This document shows positions 1 through 8,635 of a stretch of DNA of 27,023 nucleotides, piece after piece. Position 1 is the first letter of the stretch; the number at the start of each line of letters is the position of its first letter. The notes beneath the pieces are model-generated. The model had not been told where the DNA came from, ran no database searches, and was given only the letters and a program-made list of their open reading frames with translations. The position numbers and the translations under genes were made by a program. This DNA is from Fusobacterium sp. (lineage in GTDB: Bacteria > Fusobacteriota > Fusobacteriia > Fusobacteriales > Fusobacteriaceae), in assembly GCA_019416865.1 (NCBI GenBank), contig DXWL01000029.1, positions 1 through 27,023 of the forward strand, read 5' to 3'.

Positions 1-66
1 TATAAATAGAAACTATTTTTTCTTAGAGAATTTTATTTTTTACAAATTTGCAACATCCCCTTCCTT
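1..66. other. Left edge, AT-rich intergenic; half of a terminator-like repeat
   Basis: This stretch lies downstream of the sigma-54 activator. No gene is visible. Read on the minus strand, bases 62-39 match the left arm and loop of the perfect terminator at 12154-12191 (AAGGGG, then TGTTGCAAATTTGTAAA) with one difference, but the right arm is absent, so no stable hairpin forms here. It may be a decayed terminator copy. Confidence 0.4.
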
Positions 67-1854
67 TTATTTTATTCCATATTTTTTCATTTTTCTATAA
101 AGAGTAGTAAGCCCTATATTCATCTTATCTGCAATATATTTTTTTCCCTCTGTATCATCTCCATAAGATATAAGAGCTGTTTCAATATATCTCTTTTCTA
201 TATCTTGAAAATTATCAAGAGTCATATCCTCTTTATAAATTACAGAGTCAGCCGATGAAACAGTATTTTTTGAAGTCTTAAGAATATTTGCTGGAAGCAT
301 TTTTTTAGTAATAACTCCATCATCACTGCTCATATTTATCATCAGTTCAATAACATTTTCAAGTTCTCTTACATTTCCAGGCCAGTTATATTCTGTAAGA
401 GCATCAAGTACATCTTTTTCAATGGTATGAACAAATTTATCTGAAATTTTATTATATTTATAAATAAGATTATTAATTATAGGAATGATATCCTCTTTTC
501 TTTCACGAAGAGGAAGAATCGTCATAGGGATTACATTTAATCTATAGTAAAGATCACTTCTGAATTTCTGCTCCTTTATCTTCTGCTGAAGATCTACATT
601 GGTTGCAGCAATTATTCTTATATCAAGATCTATACTTTTATTTGAACCGATTCTCTCTATCTTTTTATCTTGGATAACTCTCAATATCTTTGCCTGAAGA
701 TAAAGAGGCATATCCCCAATTTCATCTAAAAATATCACACCTGTATTAGCAAGTTCAAATTTTCCCATACGACCATTTTGATTTGCTCCTGTAAAAGCCC
801 CTTTCACATATCCAAAAAGTTCACTTTCAAGAAGTGTGTCTGGAATTGCAGAACAGTTTATTACCACAAAAGGTTTGTCCTTCCTGCTTCCTTCACTATG
901 AAGAGAACGGGCAACAAGCTCCTTACCTGTACCACTCTCTCCTGTAATTAATACAGTTGAATTTGATTCTGCCACTTTTCTTATATTTTCTTTAAGATGA
1001 AGAGTAGCATAGGAATTTCCTATTATATTTTCAAGATTAATTGTGTTATCTCCATTTGCTATCTCTGCAATACTGCTGTTGATTTTTTGAATATCATCAA
1101 AGATAAGAGCATTTCCTTTTTTATTATTAGGAAGAGCAAGAGAAATAATTTTTCCAGCAACATTATACTCATTATTTTCAATAAAAAATTTGAATACATC
1201 TTCATTCATAATTGTTTCATTCTGACTTATAACCTTTGAAACTTTACCGATTATTGAGTTTGTAAGTTTAAGTTTTGTCATAGCAGCATTATTCACCATC
1301 AGTACTACCTCATTGCAGTCGCTTACTACAACACCTTTTGCCATATTATTAAGTATTTGATTAAGAGTTTCCTCCCTCTCTTTTTGAAGAGCTACCTCTT
1401 GATATTCATAAAATTTTATTCCTATAAATTCTGCAATCTGTTTTGTAAAATTAAGATAGGAATTTAAATCATTTATAATCTTTGTTTTTTGCTCATCGTT
1501 AAAACATACAAGTCCAAGCACTCCAACAATTTCATCACGGCAATAAATAGGAGTTGCAATCTCCAACTTTTCACGGCAGTTCTCCTTATCTCTACACTCT
1601 GCACAAAGAATATGTTGTCTGGGATTTTCAATTATATTGGTTCTTCCTGTTTCAAGAGTATTTCTATATACACTTCCAAGAGCAGGAATCCCTTCAATAT
1701 TTTTATAAAGTCCTGTTCCTGTAACACGACGCATATTTTTATCAACTATTCCTACATCAACATTTATCATATTGGTGATGACATCAGCATATTTTTTTAC
1801 ATGATTTTTTATATCAATAAGAGAAATCTCTCTTTTCTCTGCAGTTTTTTCCAT
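67..1854 (-). CDS. Sigma-54-dependent transcriptional activator (AAA+ enhancer-binding protein)
   Basis: A 595-residue bacterial enhancer-binding protein that would use ATP hydrolysis to open promoters bound by RNA polymerase-sigma-54. The AAA+ core is complete: Walker A GESGTGKE at 305-312, the sigma-54-contacting GAFTGA loop at 352-357 and Walker B VIFLDEIGD at 373-381. The C-terminus (about 555-595) is a Fis-type helix-turn-helix (IADKMNIGLTTLYRKMKKYG). The N-terminal sensor (1-150) carries a cysteine cluster, C84-x2-C87-x5-C93 and C105, and is followed by a probable PAS-like segment at about 160-260. The ligand is unknown. It starts 7 bases after the rpoN stop, so the two are almost certainly co-transcribed. 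Its target promoters are not visible: I found no convincing -24/-12 element in the window. Confidence 0.93.
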   Translation of the reverse strand: MEKTAEKREISLIDIKNHVKKYADVITNMINVDVGIVDKNMRRVTGTGLYKNIEGIPALGSVYRNTLETGRTNIIENPRQHILCAECRDKENCREKLEIATPIYCRDEIVGVLGLVCFNDEQKTKIINDLNSYLNFTKQIAEFIGIKFYEYQEVALQKEREETLNQILNNMAKGVVVSDCNEVVLMVNNAAMTKLKLTNSIIGKVSKVISQNETIMNEDVFKFFIENNEYNVAGKIISLALPNNKKGNALIFDDIQKINSSIAEIANGDNTINLENIIGNSYATLHLKENIRKVAESNSTVLITGESGTGKELVARSLHSEGSRKDKPFVVINCSAIPDTLLESELFGYVKGAFTGANQNGRMGKFELANTGVIFLDEIGDMPLYLQAKILRVIQDKKIERIGSNKSIDLDIRIIAATNVDLQQKIKEQKFRSDLYYRLNVIPMTILPLRERKEDIIPIINNLIYKYNKISDKFVHTIEKDVLDALTEYNWPGNVRELENVIELMINMSSDDGVITKKMLPANILKTSKNTVSSADSVIYKEDMTLDNFQDIEKRYIETALISYGDDTEGKKYIADKMNIGLTTLYRKMKKYGIK

Positions 1855-1861
1855 TTTATCA

Positions 1862-3112
1862 TCAATTATCCTTTAATTTTCTTTTATGTGAGGGCTTAAT
1901 TCCCAACTCCTCACGATATTTTACAACAGTCCTTCTGGCAACAGGGATATCCTCTTCTGCAAGTATCTCTGCAATCTTACTGTCGCTTAAAGGATTTTCT
2001 CTGTCTTCATTTAAGATAAGCTCTTCTATTCTGTCCTTTGCAGTTATTTTTTTACTGTCTGCTATAAACATATCCTTTATTCTCTCGATACCTCTTTCTG
2101 TAAGAATATATTTATTTTTTACAGCTCTGGATACTGTGGAATTGTGCATTTTAAGTACTGAAGATATATCTTTTAAAGTAAGAGAATTTAATTTTCCCTC
2201 AGGATTTGAAAAATATTCGTATTGCCTATCCAGTATAATATTTAAAATATTTTCAAGAGTTATTTGTCTTTTCTCTAAACATTTTATTAAATTATGAGCA
2301 GAATTGAAATAATTTTTGAAATAAGGCGAGTTCTCTGCTCCATTCTCTTCTGATTTCAATTTTATTTTTGGAATACTTGATTCCAACATCACTACCCTAT
2401 ACACACCATCAACATTTTTTATCTCTGCATCAGGCTGAATAAATCTTACATTATCCCCCATATAAAATCCTCTTGAAGGAATGGGATTTAATCCCTGTAT
2501 AGTTTTTAAATAATTTTCTATATCTTTCTCCTCTATATTTAATTTTGAGCAGATAACATCATATTTTTTCATTGCAAGTTCCTGCATAAAGTGAGTGATA
2601 AGATACTCAAGTTTTCTGTCAAAAATCTCTTTTTTATGAAGCTGAATAATAAGGCACTCTTCTAAATCTTTTGCTCCTATCCCTACAGGTTCAAGATTCT
2701 TTACAATTTCAAGAGCATCATTTATATATTTTATTGGATAGCCACACCCTGCCTTTATCTCATCTTTTGTAAGAGTAAGATAACCTCTTTTATCCAAATT
2801 ATTTATAAGATAGTTACATAAAAATCTCATCTCTTTAGAGATTTTAAGATATCCTATTTGTTCTTCAAGAAAATCTATAAGATTTTTTTCCTCTGCTATA
2901 AAATCAAAGGGAGAAACCTCTTCTGAATCATCATTTTGAGCCTTATAAGGCTTAGAAGAATAATCTATTTCTAAAAGAGGATTCTTGGAAAATTCCTTTT
3001 CAATAAACTTCTCCAAATCTATAGAAGACATCTCTAATATACTCAGTGAAAGTTTCATCTCCTGTGTAAGAGCAAGTTTTAGTTCTTGTTTTATGTTAAG
3101 TGAAAAATCCAA
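1862..3112 (-). CDS. rpoN: RNA polymerase sigma-54 factor RpoN
   Basis: A 416-residue alternative sigma factor that directs RNA polymerase to -24/-12 promoters and needs an AAA+ activator. The N-terminal region I is visible (MDFSLNIKQELKLALTQ, Gln/Leu-rich, ending near NPLLEID), followed by the core-binding region and the DNA-binding C-terminus. The diagnostic RpoN box ARRTVVKYRE is at about 392-401. The length is slightly below the usual 430-480. Translation starts at TTG (3112-3110) behind a strong GGGAGGAGG. The stop lies 7 bases before its activator, and the upstream lipoprotein gene ends 36 bases before the start, so all three genes probably share a transcript. The pairing of sigma-54 with a single adjacent activator suggests a small regulon, which is an inference. 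Confidence 0.96.
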   Translation of the reverse strand: MDFSLNIKQELKLALTQEMKLSLSILEMSSIDLEKFIEKEFSKNPLLEIDYSSKPYKAQNDDSEEVSPFDFIAEEKNLIDFLEEQIGYLKISKEMRFLCNYLINNLDKRGYLTLTKDEIKAGCGYPIKYINDALEIVKNLEPVGIGAKDLEECLIIQLHKKEIFDRKLEYLITHFMQELAMKKYDVICSKLNIEEKDIENYLKTIQGLNPIPSRGFYMGDNVRFIQPDAEIKNVDGVYRVVMLESSIPKIKLKSEENGAENSPYFKNYFNSAHNLIKCLEKRQITLENILNIILDRQYEYFSNPEGKLNSLTLKDISSVLKMHNSTVSRAVKNKYILTERGIERIKDMFIADSKKITAKDRIEELILNEDRENPLSDSKIAEILAEEDIPVARRTVVKYREELGIKPSHKRKLKDN

Positions 3113-3148
3113 AATATTCCTCCTCCCTTTTTTAAATTTATTTCAATT

Positions 3149-4654
3149 TTATTTCAAAAAATCTGTTTTATCTTTGATTTCTCTAGTTTTCATAAATGAT
3201 TGTGCTGTCTTAATTTTTACAATAAGCTCTTCTATCTTAGGATCTTTAGCTATTCCTGAAGAAACTGCCACTCTCACATTTGGATTTTCATCAGGGAAAC
3301 CTCCTGATACCTCCTCTTCCTCTTCAGCTTTGTATGAAGTTTCAGAAACTGCAGAAGATGTTGGGAATTTATAGCTTTGTCCTATCTTTATGCTTTGTCC
3401 GTCTGTAATTTCAGGATTTAATGCAACAACTGCATCAACTGTTGTTCCATACTTTTTAGCAAGTGAATACAAAGTATCTCCTTTTACCACTGTATGAGTA
3501 ATAACTCCCTCTTTTATTTGAGGAGCTGTTTCTTTTATTTTCGCATCAGATGTCATAATATATGTCTGTCCGATACTTATTGTTTTTCCATCTTCTATTG
3601 AAGGGTTAAGTGCCACAATATCCCCTACTGTTGTTCCATATTTTTTAGCAAGTGAATATAAAGTATCTCCTTTTACCACTGTATGAGTTACAAATTTAGG
3701 GGAACTGCTTTTTTCTTCCTTCATTTGAGGAGCAACATCGTCTACCATAACAATATCCTCTTTTTTTATAAGCTTGTAGAATATTCTCTCCTCATCTCTT
3801 CTCGGTGCATCAAAATCTATTTTTAGCACCCCTATATTCATTAAATTTTCCCCTGTTTGAATTATTACAGTATCTTTTACAACAACTTTATCTTCAAGAG
3901 GTTCACTACTGTTTCCGTCTATTATCAAATCTATTCCCTGAACATTTTCAGCAACAGCTGTACTTTGCCATTCTTTGTTTGTTTCCTCGTTCATTCCCAG
4001 ATGAGAAAGAAGTATTATAAACTCTGCTCCCTGTGATTTAAGCTCTTTTACAGTTTTAGAAGCTGCAAGGATAGGTTCTTCTATTGTGATATTATCAAGA
4101 AGTGCTTTTTCTGAATCATAAGCTTCTGGACTTGTAAGTCCAAAAATTCCAACCTTTGTACCTCTTATCTCTTTTATTATATATGGTGTAACAAAATTTT
4201 GTTCATCGTCCATAGTTTTTACATTGGCAGCAAGAATTTTAAAGTTTGCTCTCATCTCAAGAGATTTAACTGCTCTTTCTCCATAATTGAAGTCATTATT
4301 TCCAAGCACTGTTGCATCAAGCCCAAGAGCATTAAGAATTTTTACAACAGATTCCCCTCTGTCTGTTTCTGCAATAGAACTTCCATAGAAAGCATTTCCT
4401 GCATCAAGATAAAGAACATTTTCTCTTCCAAACTCTTTTCTTGCTCTCTCAAGAACAGTAGAAAATCTTGAATATCCTATACCTTGTCCCTGTCCTCCTT
4501 CTGCCTGTCCATTTGTATCTCCAAGAGTAAGTACTGTCAGCTCATAATCTCTGGGAGCTGATATAACTCTGCTTCTGTCTATATTACCCATACTGCACCC
4601 TGCAGCTATAACAGTAAAGGCTACAGGTAAAATCAATTTTAAAAATTTTTTCAA
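3149..4654 (-). CDS. LysM lipoprotein with degenerate 5'-nucleotidase/metallophosphatase domain
   Basis: A 501-residue predicted lipoprotein. I choose TTG at 4654-4652 because GGAGG (4666-4662) sits 7 bases upstream; the longer reading from 4672 would include the ribosome site. The signal peptide ends in lipobox IAAGC (Cys20), so it should be lipid-anchored. Residues about 40-290 follow the 5'-nucleotidase-type metallophosphatase fold, but the metal-binding motifs are changed: GDTNGQ (45-50) for D-x-HG, AGN (85-87) for AGD, GNND (118-121) for GNH(D/E), and GNSS (247-250) for GHSH. Only SHLG (217-220) looks normal. The domain is therefore probably catalytically inactive. Two LysM domains (about 323-366 and 386-430) would bind peptidoglycan. 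It is divergent from fplA and upstream of rpoN. Confidence 0.85.
   Translation of the reverse strand: MKKFLKLILPVAFTVIAAGCSMGNIDRSRVISAPRDYELTVLTLGDTNGQAEGGQGQGIGYSRFSTVLERARKEFGRENVLYLDAGNAFYGSSIAETDRGESVVKILNALGLDATVLGNNDFNYGERAVKSLEMRANFKILAANVKTMDDEQNFVTPYIIKEIRGTKVGIFGLTSPEAYDSEKALLDNITIEEPILAASKTVKELKSQGAEFIILLSHLGMNEETNKEWQSTAVAENVQGIDLIIDGNSSEPLEDKVVVKDTVIIQTGENLMNIGVLKIDFDAPRRDEERIFYKLIKKEDIVMVDDVAPQMKEEKSSSPKFVTHTVVKGDTLYSLAKKYGTTVGDIVALNPSIEDGKTISIGQTYIMTSDAKIKETAPQIKEGVITHTVVKGDTLYSLAKKYGTTVDAVVALNPEITDGQSIKIGQSYKFPTSSAVSETSYKAEEEEEVSGGFPDENPNVRVAVSSGIAKDPKIEELIVKIKTAQSFMKTREIKDKTDFLK
3438..3688. repeat. Pair of 62-bp direct repeats encoding the two LysM domains
   Basis: Bases 3438-3499 and 3627-3688 are nearly identical (two differences). 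They encode the start of each LysM domain (HTVVKGDTLYSLAKKYGTTV). The DNA identity suggests recent duplication or ongoing gene conversion, and the repeats could mediate gain or loss of one LysM unit. Confidence 0.85.
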
Positions 4655-4693
4655 AATAAAACCTCCATACAAAAATATTCATTTCACTACTCT

Positions 4694-4719
4694 ATTATAC
4701 AATAATAATGTGGTATAAT
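4694..4719. promoter_or_regulatory. Overlapping divergent promoters for the lipoprotein operon and fplA
   Basis: On the plus strand an extended -10, TGGTATAAT, ends at 4719 and faces fplA. On the minus strand TATAAT (4699-4694), preceded by TATTATTG, faces the lipoprotein gene. Both -35 regions are weak. The cores are about 14 bases apart, so the two polymerases would compete. The 15-base minus-strand context TATTATTGTATAATA recurs exactly at the folE promoter. Confidence 0.6.
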
Positions 4720-4769
4720 GAAAGTAGAAAATACTCTCACAAAAAGGGAAAACAACAAGGAGAAATTTT

Positions 4770-7100
4770 ATGAAAAAATATATCATGGGAATTATTCTTA
4801 CACTGTTTATTTTTGCTGTTCCTGTTCATGCAGAAAAGTATGGCAGAGTAAACACCAAGGCTGAAAAGATTGAGGCGATAGACAGGGAGATTGAGGAGCT
4901 TCTTAAAAAGAAGGCCGATCTTGAACTTTTAAAACAGAGGATAAGTGAAAGCAGAATAGATATAGAAAAAGCTGTGCCTCAGGAATACAGACCTAAAATA
5001 GCTCTTGTTTTAAGCGGAGGAGGGGCAAAAGGAGCTGCTCATATAGGTGTATTAAAAGCTCTTGAAAAATATAAAGTTCCTGTAGACTATATTGTGGGAA
5101 CAAGTGTAGGAAGTATTGTTGGTGCTATGTATTCTGTAGGATATACTCCTGAGCAGATAGAAGAAGTTGTTCTTAACCTTGATTTTATGAATCTTTTCTC
5201 CAATAATGAAGACAGAACTTTAAAAGATATTTCTGATAAGATGATATATGCTGAAAGACCTATTAAAATAACCATTGATAAAAATAATGAAATCCATTTC
5301 CCAAAAGGATTTGTTGATGGAGAGTATCTGTATCTTGAATTTAAAAAAATATTTGCAAAAGCTGACGGAATAGTAGATTTTGATAAACTTCCAATTCCTT
5401 ACAGAGCTATTACCACAGATCTTAACAGTGGAAAAGAGGTTGTTATAAATCATGGAGATTTAGCAAAAGCTACTCTTATGAGTATGGCAATCCCATCTGT
5501 AATCGTTCCTGTAGAAAATCATGGAAAATATTATGTTGATGGAGGGGTAGTGGACAACTTCCCTATATTTGAAGCTCTAAAGGAGAAGGCTGATATTATA
5601 ATAGCTGTTGATATCACTGCTGATTCAGAGATAATCACAGATAAATCAAATGTCATCAGTGTTATCAATAAAGTAGCAACATATCAGGAAGATGAAAGAA
5701 CTCAGCTTCAAAAAAAATATGCTGATATATTAGTTATTCCTCCAGTTAAAAATCATAATACTCTTGATTTTGGAGCTCTTCCTGACCTTATAGAAGAGGG
5801 AGAAAGAGCTGGAGAACACTTTGCACATATTTTCAAAAATATAGGTAATGAGAAAAAATTTAATGAGCAAAAAGAAAAAGCTGCAGCTCTCTCAAATTCA
5901 AAAATAAAAATAGCTGATGTTCGTTTGGAGGGTGCAGATGTTTTAAAATATGAGGCTGTAAAAAGTTTTAAACCCAAAAAAGAGGAACTTTCTGTTGAGG
6001 ACCTTAATCTTTGGGCTCAGAAAATATATAACCTTTCATATATAAACCGTGTGTTTTACCGTGTTGAAGGAGATACTGTTATCTTTGATGTTAAAGAAGA
6101 CAATGGCTACAAACTTATGGCGGGATTTGGTTATGTGTCTGATTATGGTTCAATTGTAAGTGTTGATGTTGATATACCTCGTTTGAATAAATACAGTGAA
6201 AATTATATTTTAAATTTTGAATTTTCTAAATATCCTAAAATCATGCTGAAAAATAAAATGACCTTTGGAGTTGGAGATTTTCAATTCATTGGAGGATATG
6301 GAGCTTCTTACGGAATGTCCCCAGTATTTTTCTATAAAAACGGAGATAGAATTTCTGCCTACAACTCAAATATTTTCAATGCTCAAATAGATATTGGAAC
6401 AAGTTTATTCAGAGATTATTTGGCAGGTTTCTCACTGGGATATAAAAATATCCACAGCAGTTATGACAGTGGCGAAAGAAGAAAATTTGATTCTGAAAAT
6501 ATTGACAGTTATACATGGGGAAGCTGGTATCTGCTTCACGACAGTATGAACAGAGCTTTCTTCCCTTCAAAAGGAACATACAGCAATGTCATTGGTTTCA
6601 GCGGAATATCTGTTGGAGAGAGCGATAAGAGATTTAACGGATATAGTTACAAACTTGAAGGAGCATTCCCTCTTACAAAATCCTTCAGTATGGGTGGATT
6701 TGTTAAAGGAGGAAAAATAGATATTTCAAATATAGGAAATTCATATGAAGAGATGTTTAAAATAGGAGGAGTAAGAGATACAAATACAGGCTTCAGAACT
6801 GTAGGATTCTATGGTCTTCCTTACACAGGAATAATCACAGATGAATTTTTCTCAGGAGGTGTGAGCCTTCAATATGAAATTTCAAGAAACCTTTATATTT
6901 TAGGAAAATACAACTTCCTTACTTATGAGTCTGATAATCTTTTCTATCAGAAAGACAGAGAGTTTGGAAAAGATTACTATGACGGATATGGAATCGGAAT
7001 CGGATGGGATACTTTCCTTGGACCTATGGAAGCAGTTTTCTCAAATAACATTGAAAATGATGAAATACTATTCAATCTTTTCTTTGGTTATACTTTCTAA
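4770..7100 (+). CDS. fplA: FplA-like type Vd autotransporter, patatin phospholipase
   Basis: A 776-residue outer-membrane phospholipase A autotransporter. A signal peptide ends near VHA (about 21), followed by a charged coiled-coil-like stretch (24-65). The patatin domain (about 77-330) has the oxyanion loop GGGAKG at 83-88, the nucleophile elbow GTSVG with Ser112, and the DGG motif with Asp257. A POTRA-like segment follows at about 395-475, then a C-terminal beta-barrel that ends in aromatic FGYTF. This order is that of type Vd autotransporters such as Fusobacterium nucleatum FplA (about 760 residues). The start follows AAGGAG (4757-4762). In known homologues the enzyme releases fatty acids from host phospholipids; that role here is by homology. 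Confidence 0.93.
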   Translation: MKKYIMGIILTLFIFAVPVHAEKYGRVNTKAEKIEAIDREIEELLKKKADLELLKQRISESRIDIEKAVPQEYRPKIALVLSGGGAKGAAHIGVLKALEKYKVPVDYIVGTSVGSIVGAMYSVGYTPEQIEEVVLNLDFMNLFSNNEDRTLKDISDKMIYAERPIKITIDKNNEIHFPKGFVDGEYLYLEFKKIFAKADGIVDFDKLPIPYRAITTDLNSGKEVVINHGDLAKATLMSMAIPSVIVPVENHGKYYVDGGVVDNFPIFEALKEKADIIIAVDITADSEIITDKSNVISVINKVATYQEDERTQLQKKYADILVIPPVKNHNTLDFGALPDLIEEGERAGEHFAHIFKNIGNEKKFNEQKEKAAALSNSKIKIADVRLEGADVLKYEAVKSFKPKKEELSVEDLNLWAQKIYNLSYINRVFYRVEGDTVIFDVKEDNGYKLMAGFGYVSDYGSIVSVDVDIPRLNKYSENYILNFEFSKYPKIMLKNKMTFGVGDFQFIGGYGASYGMSPVFFYKNGDRISAYNSNIFNAQIDIGTSLFRDYLAGFSLGYKNIHSSYDSGERRKFDSENIDSYTWGSWYLLHDSMNRAFFPSKGTYSNVIGFSGISVGESDKRFNGYSYKLEGAFPLTKSFSMGGFVKGGKIDISNIGNSYEEMFKIGGVRDTNTGFRTVGFYGLPYTGIITDEFFSGGVSLQYEISRNLYILGKYNFLTYESDNLFYQKDREFGKDYYDGYGIGIGWDTFLGPMEAVFSNNIENDEILFNLFFGYTF

Positions 7101-7127
7101 CTTTTTAAGTAATAACCTTAAAAAGTT
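7099..7127 (+). terminator. AT-rich hairpin after fplA
   Basis: AACTTTTTAA (7099-7108) pairs with TTAAAAAGTT (7118-7127). The left arm begins at the fplA stop codon. The stem is weak, being nearly all A-T, and is followed by TATTTATT, so it is a possible but leaky terminator. Confidence 0.45.
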
Positions 7128-7132
7128 ATTTA

Positions 7133-7162
7133 TTGACAAGATATTTAAAAGTATAGTAAAAT
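7133..7162 (+). promoter_or_regulatory. Promoter of the purine permease operon
   Basis: TTGACA at 7133-7138, an 18-base spacer and TAAAAT at 7157-7162. The predicted start, near 7169, is just upstream of the purine riboswitch aptamer, as expected for a riboswitch leader. Confidence 0.7.
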
Positions 7163-7173
7163 TTTAAGGTATG

Positions 7174-7234
7174 CTCATATATACTTGTGATTGGACAAGA
7201 GTTTCTACGGCTGACCGTAATCAGCTGCTATGAG
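7174..7234 (+). promoter_or_regulatory. Purine riboswitch aptamer, guanine class
   Basis: P1 is formed by CTCATA (7174-7179) and TATGAG (7229-7234). P2 is CTTGT/ACAAG with loop GATTGG. J2/3 is AGTTTCTACG and P3 is GCTGA/TCAGC with loop CCGTAA, close to the Bacillus xpt aptamer. The specificity base before the 3' P1 strand is C (7228), which pairs with guanine, hypoxanthine or xanthine; adenine riboswitches have U. Downstream, ATGAG of P1 can re-pair with CTCAT (7246-7250). A hairpin CTAATGTTTTT/AAAAACAATTAG (7253-7280) reaches into the permease ribosome site AGGAGG (7279-7284) and is followed by a T-run. So the switch could act on termination or translation; OFF with ligand is expected for this class. 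Confidence 0.92.
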
Positions 7235-7297
7235 TTCTGCTGTTCCTCATCACTAATGTTTTTGGGTTAAAAACAATTAGGAGGTTTTTTAAAAAAA

Positions 7298-8596
7298 ATG
7301 AAAGAAAGAAATTATTCACCATACCACATTGATGGTGTACCAAAGTTATCTGAAGCTATCCCTTTGGGATTACAGCATGTTCTTGCTATGTTTGTCAGCA
7401 ATCTGACACCTGTTATTATCGTTGCCGGAGCTCTTAATATACCTTTAGATATTAAGACAAATCTTATTCAATGCTGTATGCTTGTTGCTGGAATCAACAC
7501 TCTTATTCAGGCTTATACAATAGGACCTGTTGGAGCAAGACTTCCAATCGTTGTAGGAATTAGTTTTACTTTTGTACCTGTGGCACTTTCAATTGGAACT
7601 AAATATGGTATGGAAGGAATATTAGGAGCAGTTCTTGTAGGAGGATTTTTTGAAGCTGCAATAGGTCTTTGCATGAAGAAAATCAGAAAATTTTTCCCTC
7701 CTGTAGTTACTGGAGTAGTTGTTCTTTCAATTGGACTTTCTCTTATCCCTGTAGGAATTAATAGCTTTGCAGGGGGAGTTGGAGCTGCTGACTTCGGTTC
7801 TCTTACTAATCTTGGACTGGGAGCAGCTGTTCTTGCAGTTGTTGTAATTTTAAAACAATTTACAAGAGGAATTACAAGTACAGGTTCTGTGTTTATAGGT
7901 ACAATTTTTGGATTTATAGTGGCTCTTATGCTTGGAATTACAGATCTTACACCTGTTATACAGACACCTTTTATCAATATACCAAGACCTCTTTCTTACG
8001 GTTTTGAATTCCATGCAGATGCAATATTTGCAATGATGATGATGTTTGTTGTTTCTGCTGTGGAAACTGTGGGAGATATGTCTGGAGTTACAATGGGAGG
8101 AGCTGGAAGAGAAGTTACTGACAGAGAGCTTTCAGGAGGAATTCTTGCTGATGGGCTTGGATGTGTTATAGCTTCTATATTCTCAATACTTCCTACAACT
8201 TCATTCAGCCAAAACACAGGTATTGTTACTATGACAGGAGTAATGAGCAGATTTGTAGTGGCAGTAGGAGCTATGTTCCTTATTGCCGGAGCTTTCTTCC
8301 CTAAACTTGGAGCACTTCTTACAGTTGTTCCTTCAAGTGTAATCGGTGGAAGCTTAGTTATGATATTTGCCATGATATTTATAAGTGGAGTAAACCTTAT
8401 CACAAAAGAACCTTTAAAGGGAAAAAATGCAGTTATTCTTTCTGTTTCTCTTGGGGTTGGATATGGACTTGGAGCTGTGCCTCAAGCACTTGTACACTTC
8501 CCTGAAAGCATAAGACTTATTTTTGGTGGTTCAGGAATAGTTGTTTCAGCTTCAATTGCTATAATTTTAAACATACTTCTGCCTAATGACAAATAA
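7298..8596 (+). CDS. NCS2 family xanthine/uric acid-type permease
   Basis: A 432-residue inner-membrane nucleobase:cation symporter of the NCS2 (nucleobase-ascorbate) family with 12-14 predicted membrane segments. Motifs fit the xanthine/urate branch rather than the uracil branch: QHVLAMFVSN near residue 27, ETVGDMSG in the substrate-binding region and SFSQNTGIVTMTGV in the signature motif. AGGAGG (7279-7284) is 13 bases from the ATG, rather far, and lies in the riboswitch expression platform. The guanine-class aptamer upstream supports purine import, switched off when guanine-type purines are plentiful. It is followed after 39 bases by a molybdenum hydroxylase gene set, which may act on the imported compound. 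Confidence 0.92.
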   Translation: MKERNYSPYHIDGVPKLSEAIPLGLQHVLAMFVSNLTPVIIVAGALNIPLDIKTNLIQCCMLVAGINTLIQAYTIGPVGARLPIVVGISFTFVPVALSIGTKYGMEGILGAVLVGGFFEAAIGLCMKKIRKFFPPVVTGVVVLSIGLSLIPVGINSFAGGVGAADFGSLTNLGLGAAVLAVVVILKQFTRGITSTGSVFIGTIFGFIVALMLGITDLTPVIQTPFINIPRPLSYGFEFHADAIFAMMMMFVVSAVETVGDMSGVTMGGAGREVTDRELSGGILADGLGCVIASIFSILPTTSFSQNTGIVTMTGVMSRFVVAVGAMFLIAGAFFPKLGALLTVVPSSVIGGSLVMIFAMIFISGVNLITKEPLKGKNAVILSVSLGVGYGLGAVPQALVHFPESIRLIFGGSGIVVSASIAIILNILLPNDK

Positions 8597-8635
8597 ACTT
8601 TAAATAATTTTTTATAAAAAAAAGGGGGGATGGCA

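Noticed and set aside
7174..7234. Adenine or 2'-deoxyguanosine riboswitch
   Set aside because: The specificity base is C, not U, and the J2/3 and loop sequences match the guanine class rather than the 2'-dG variants.
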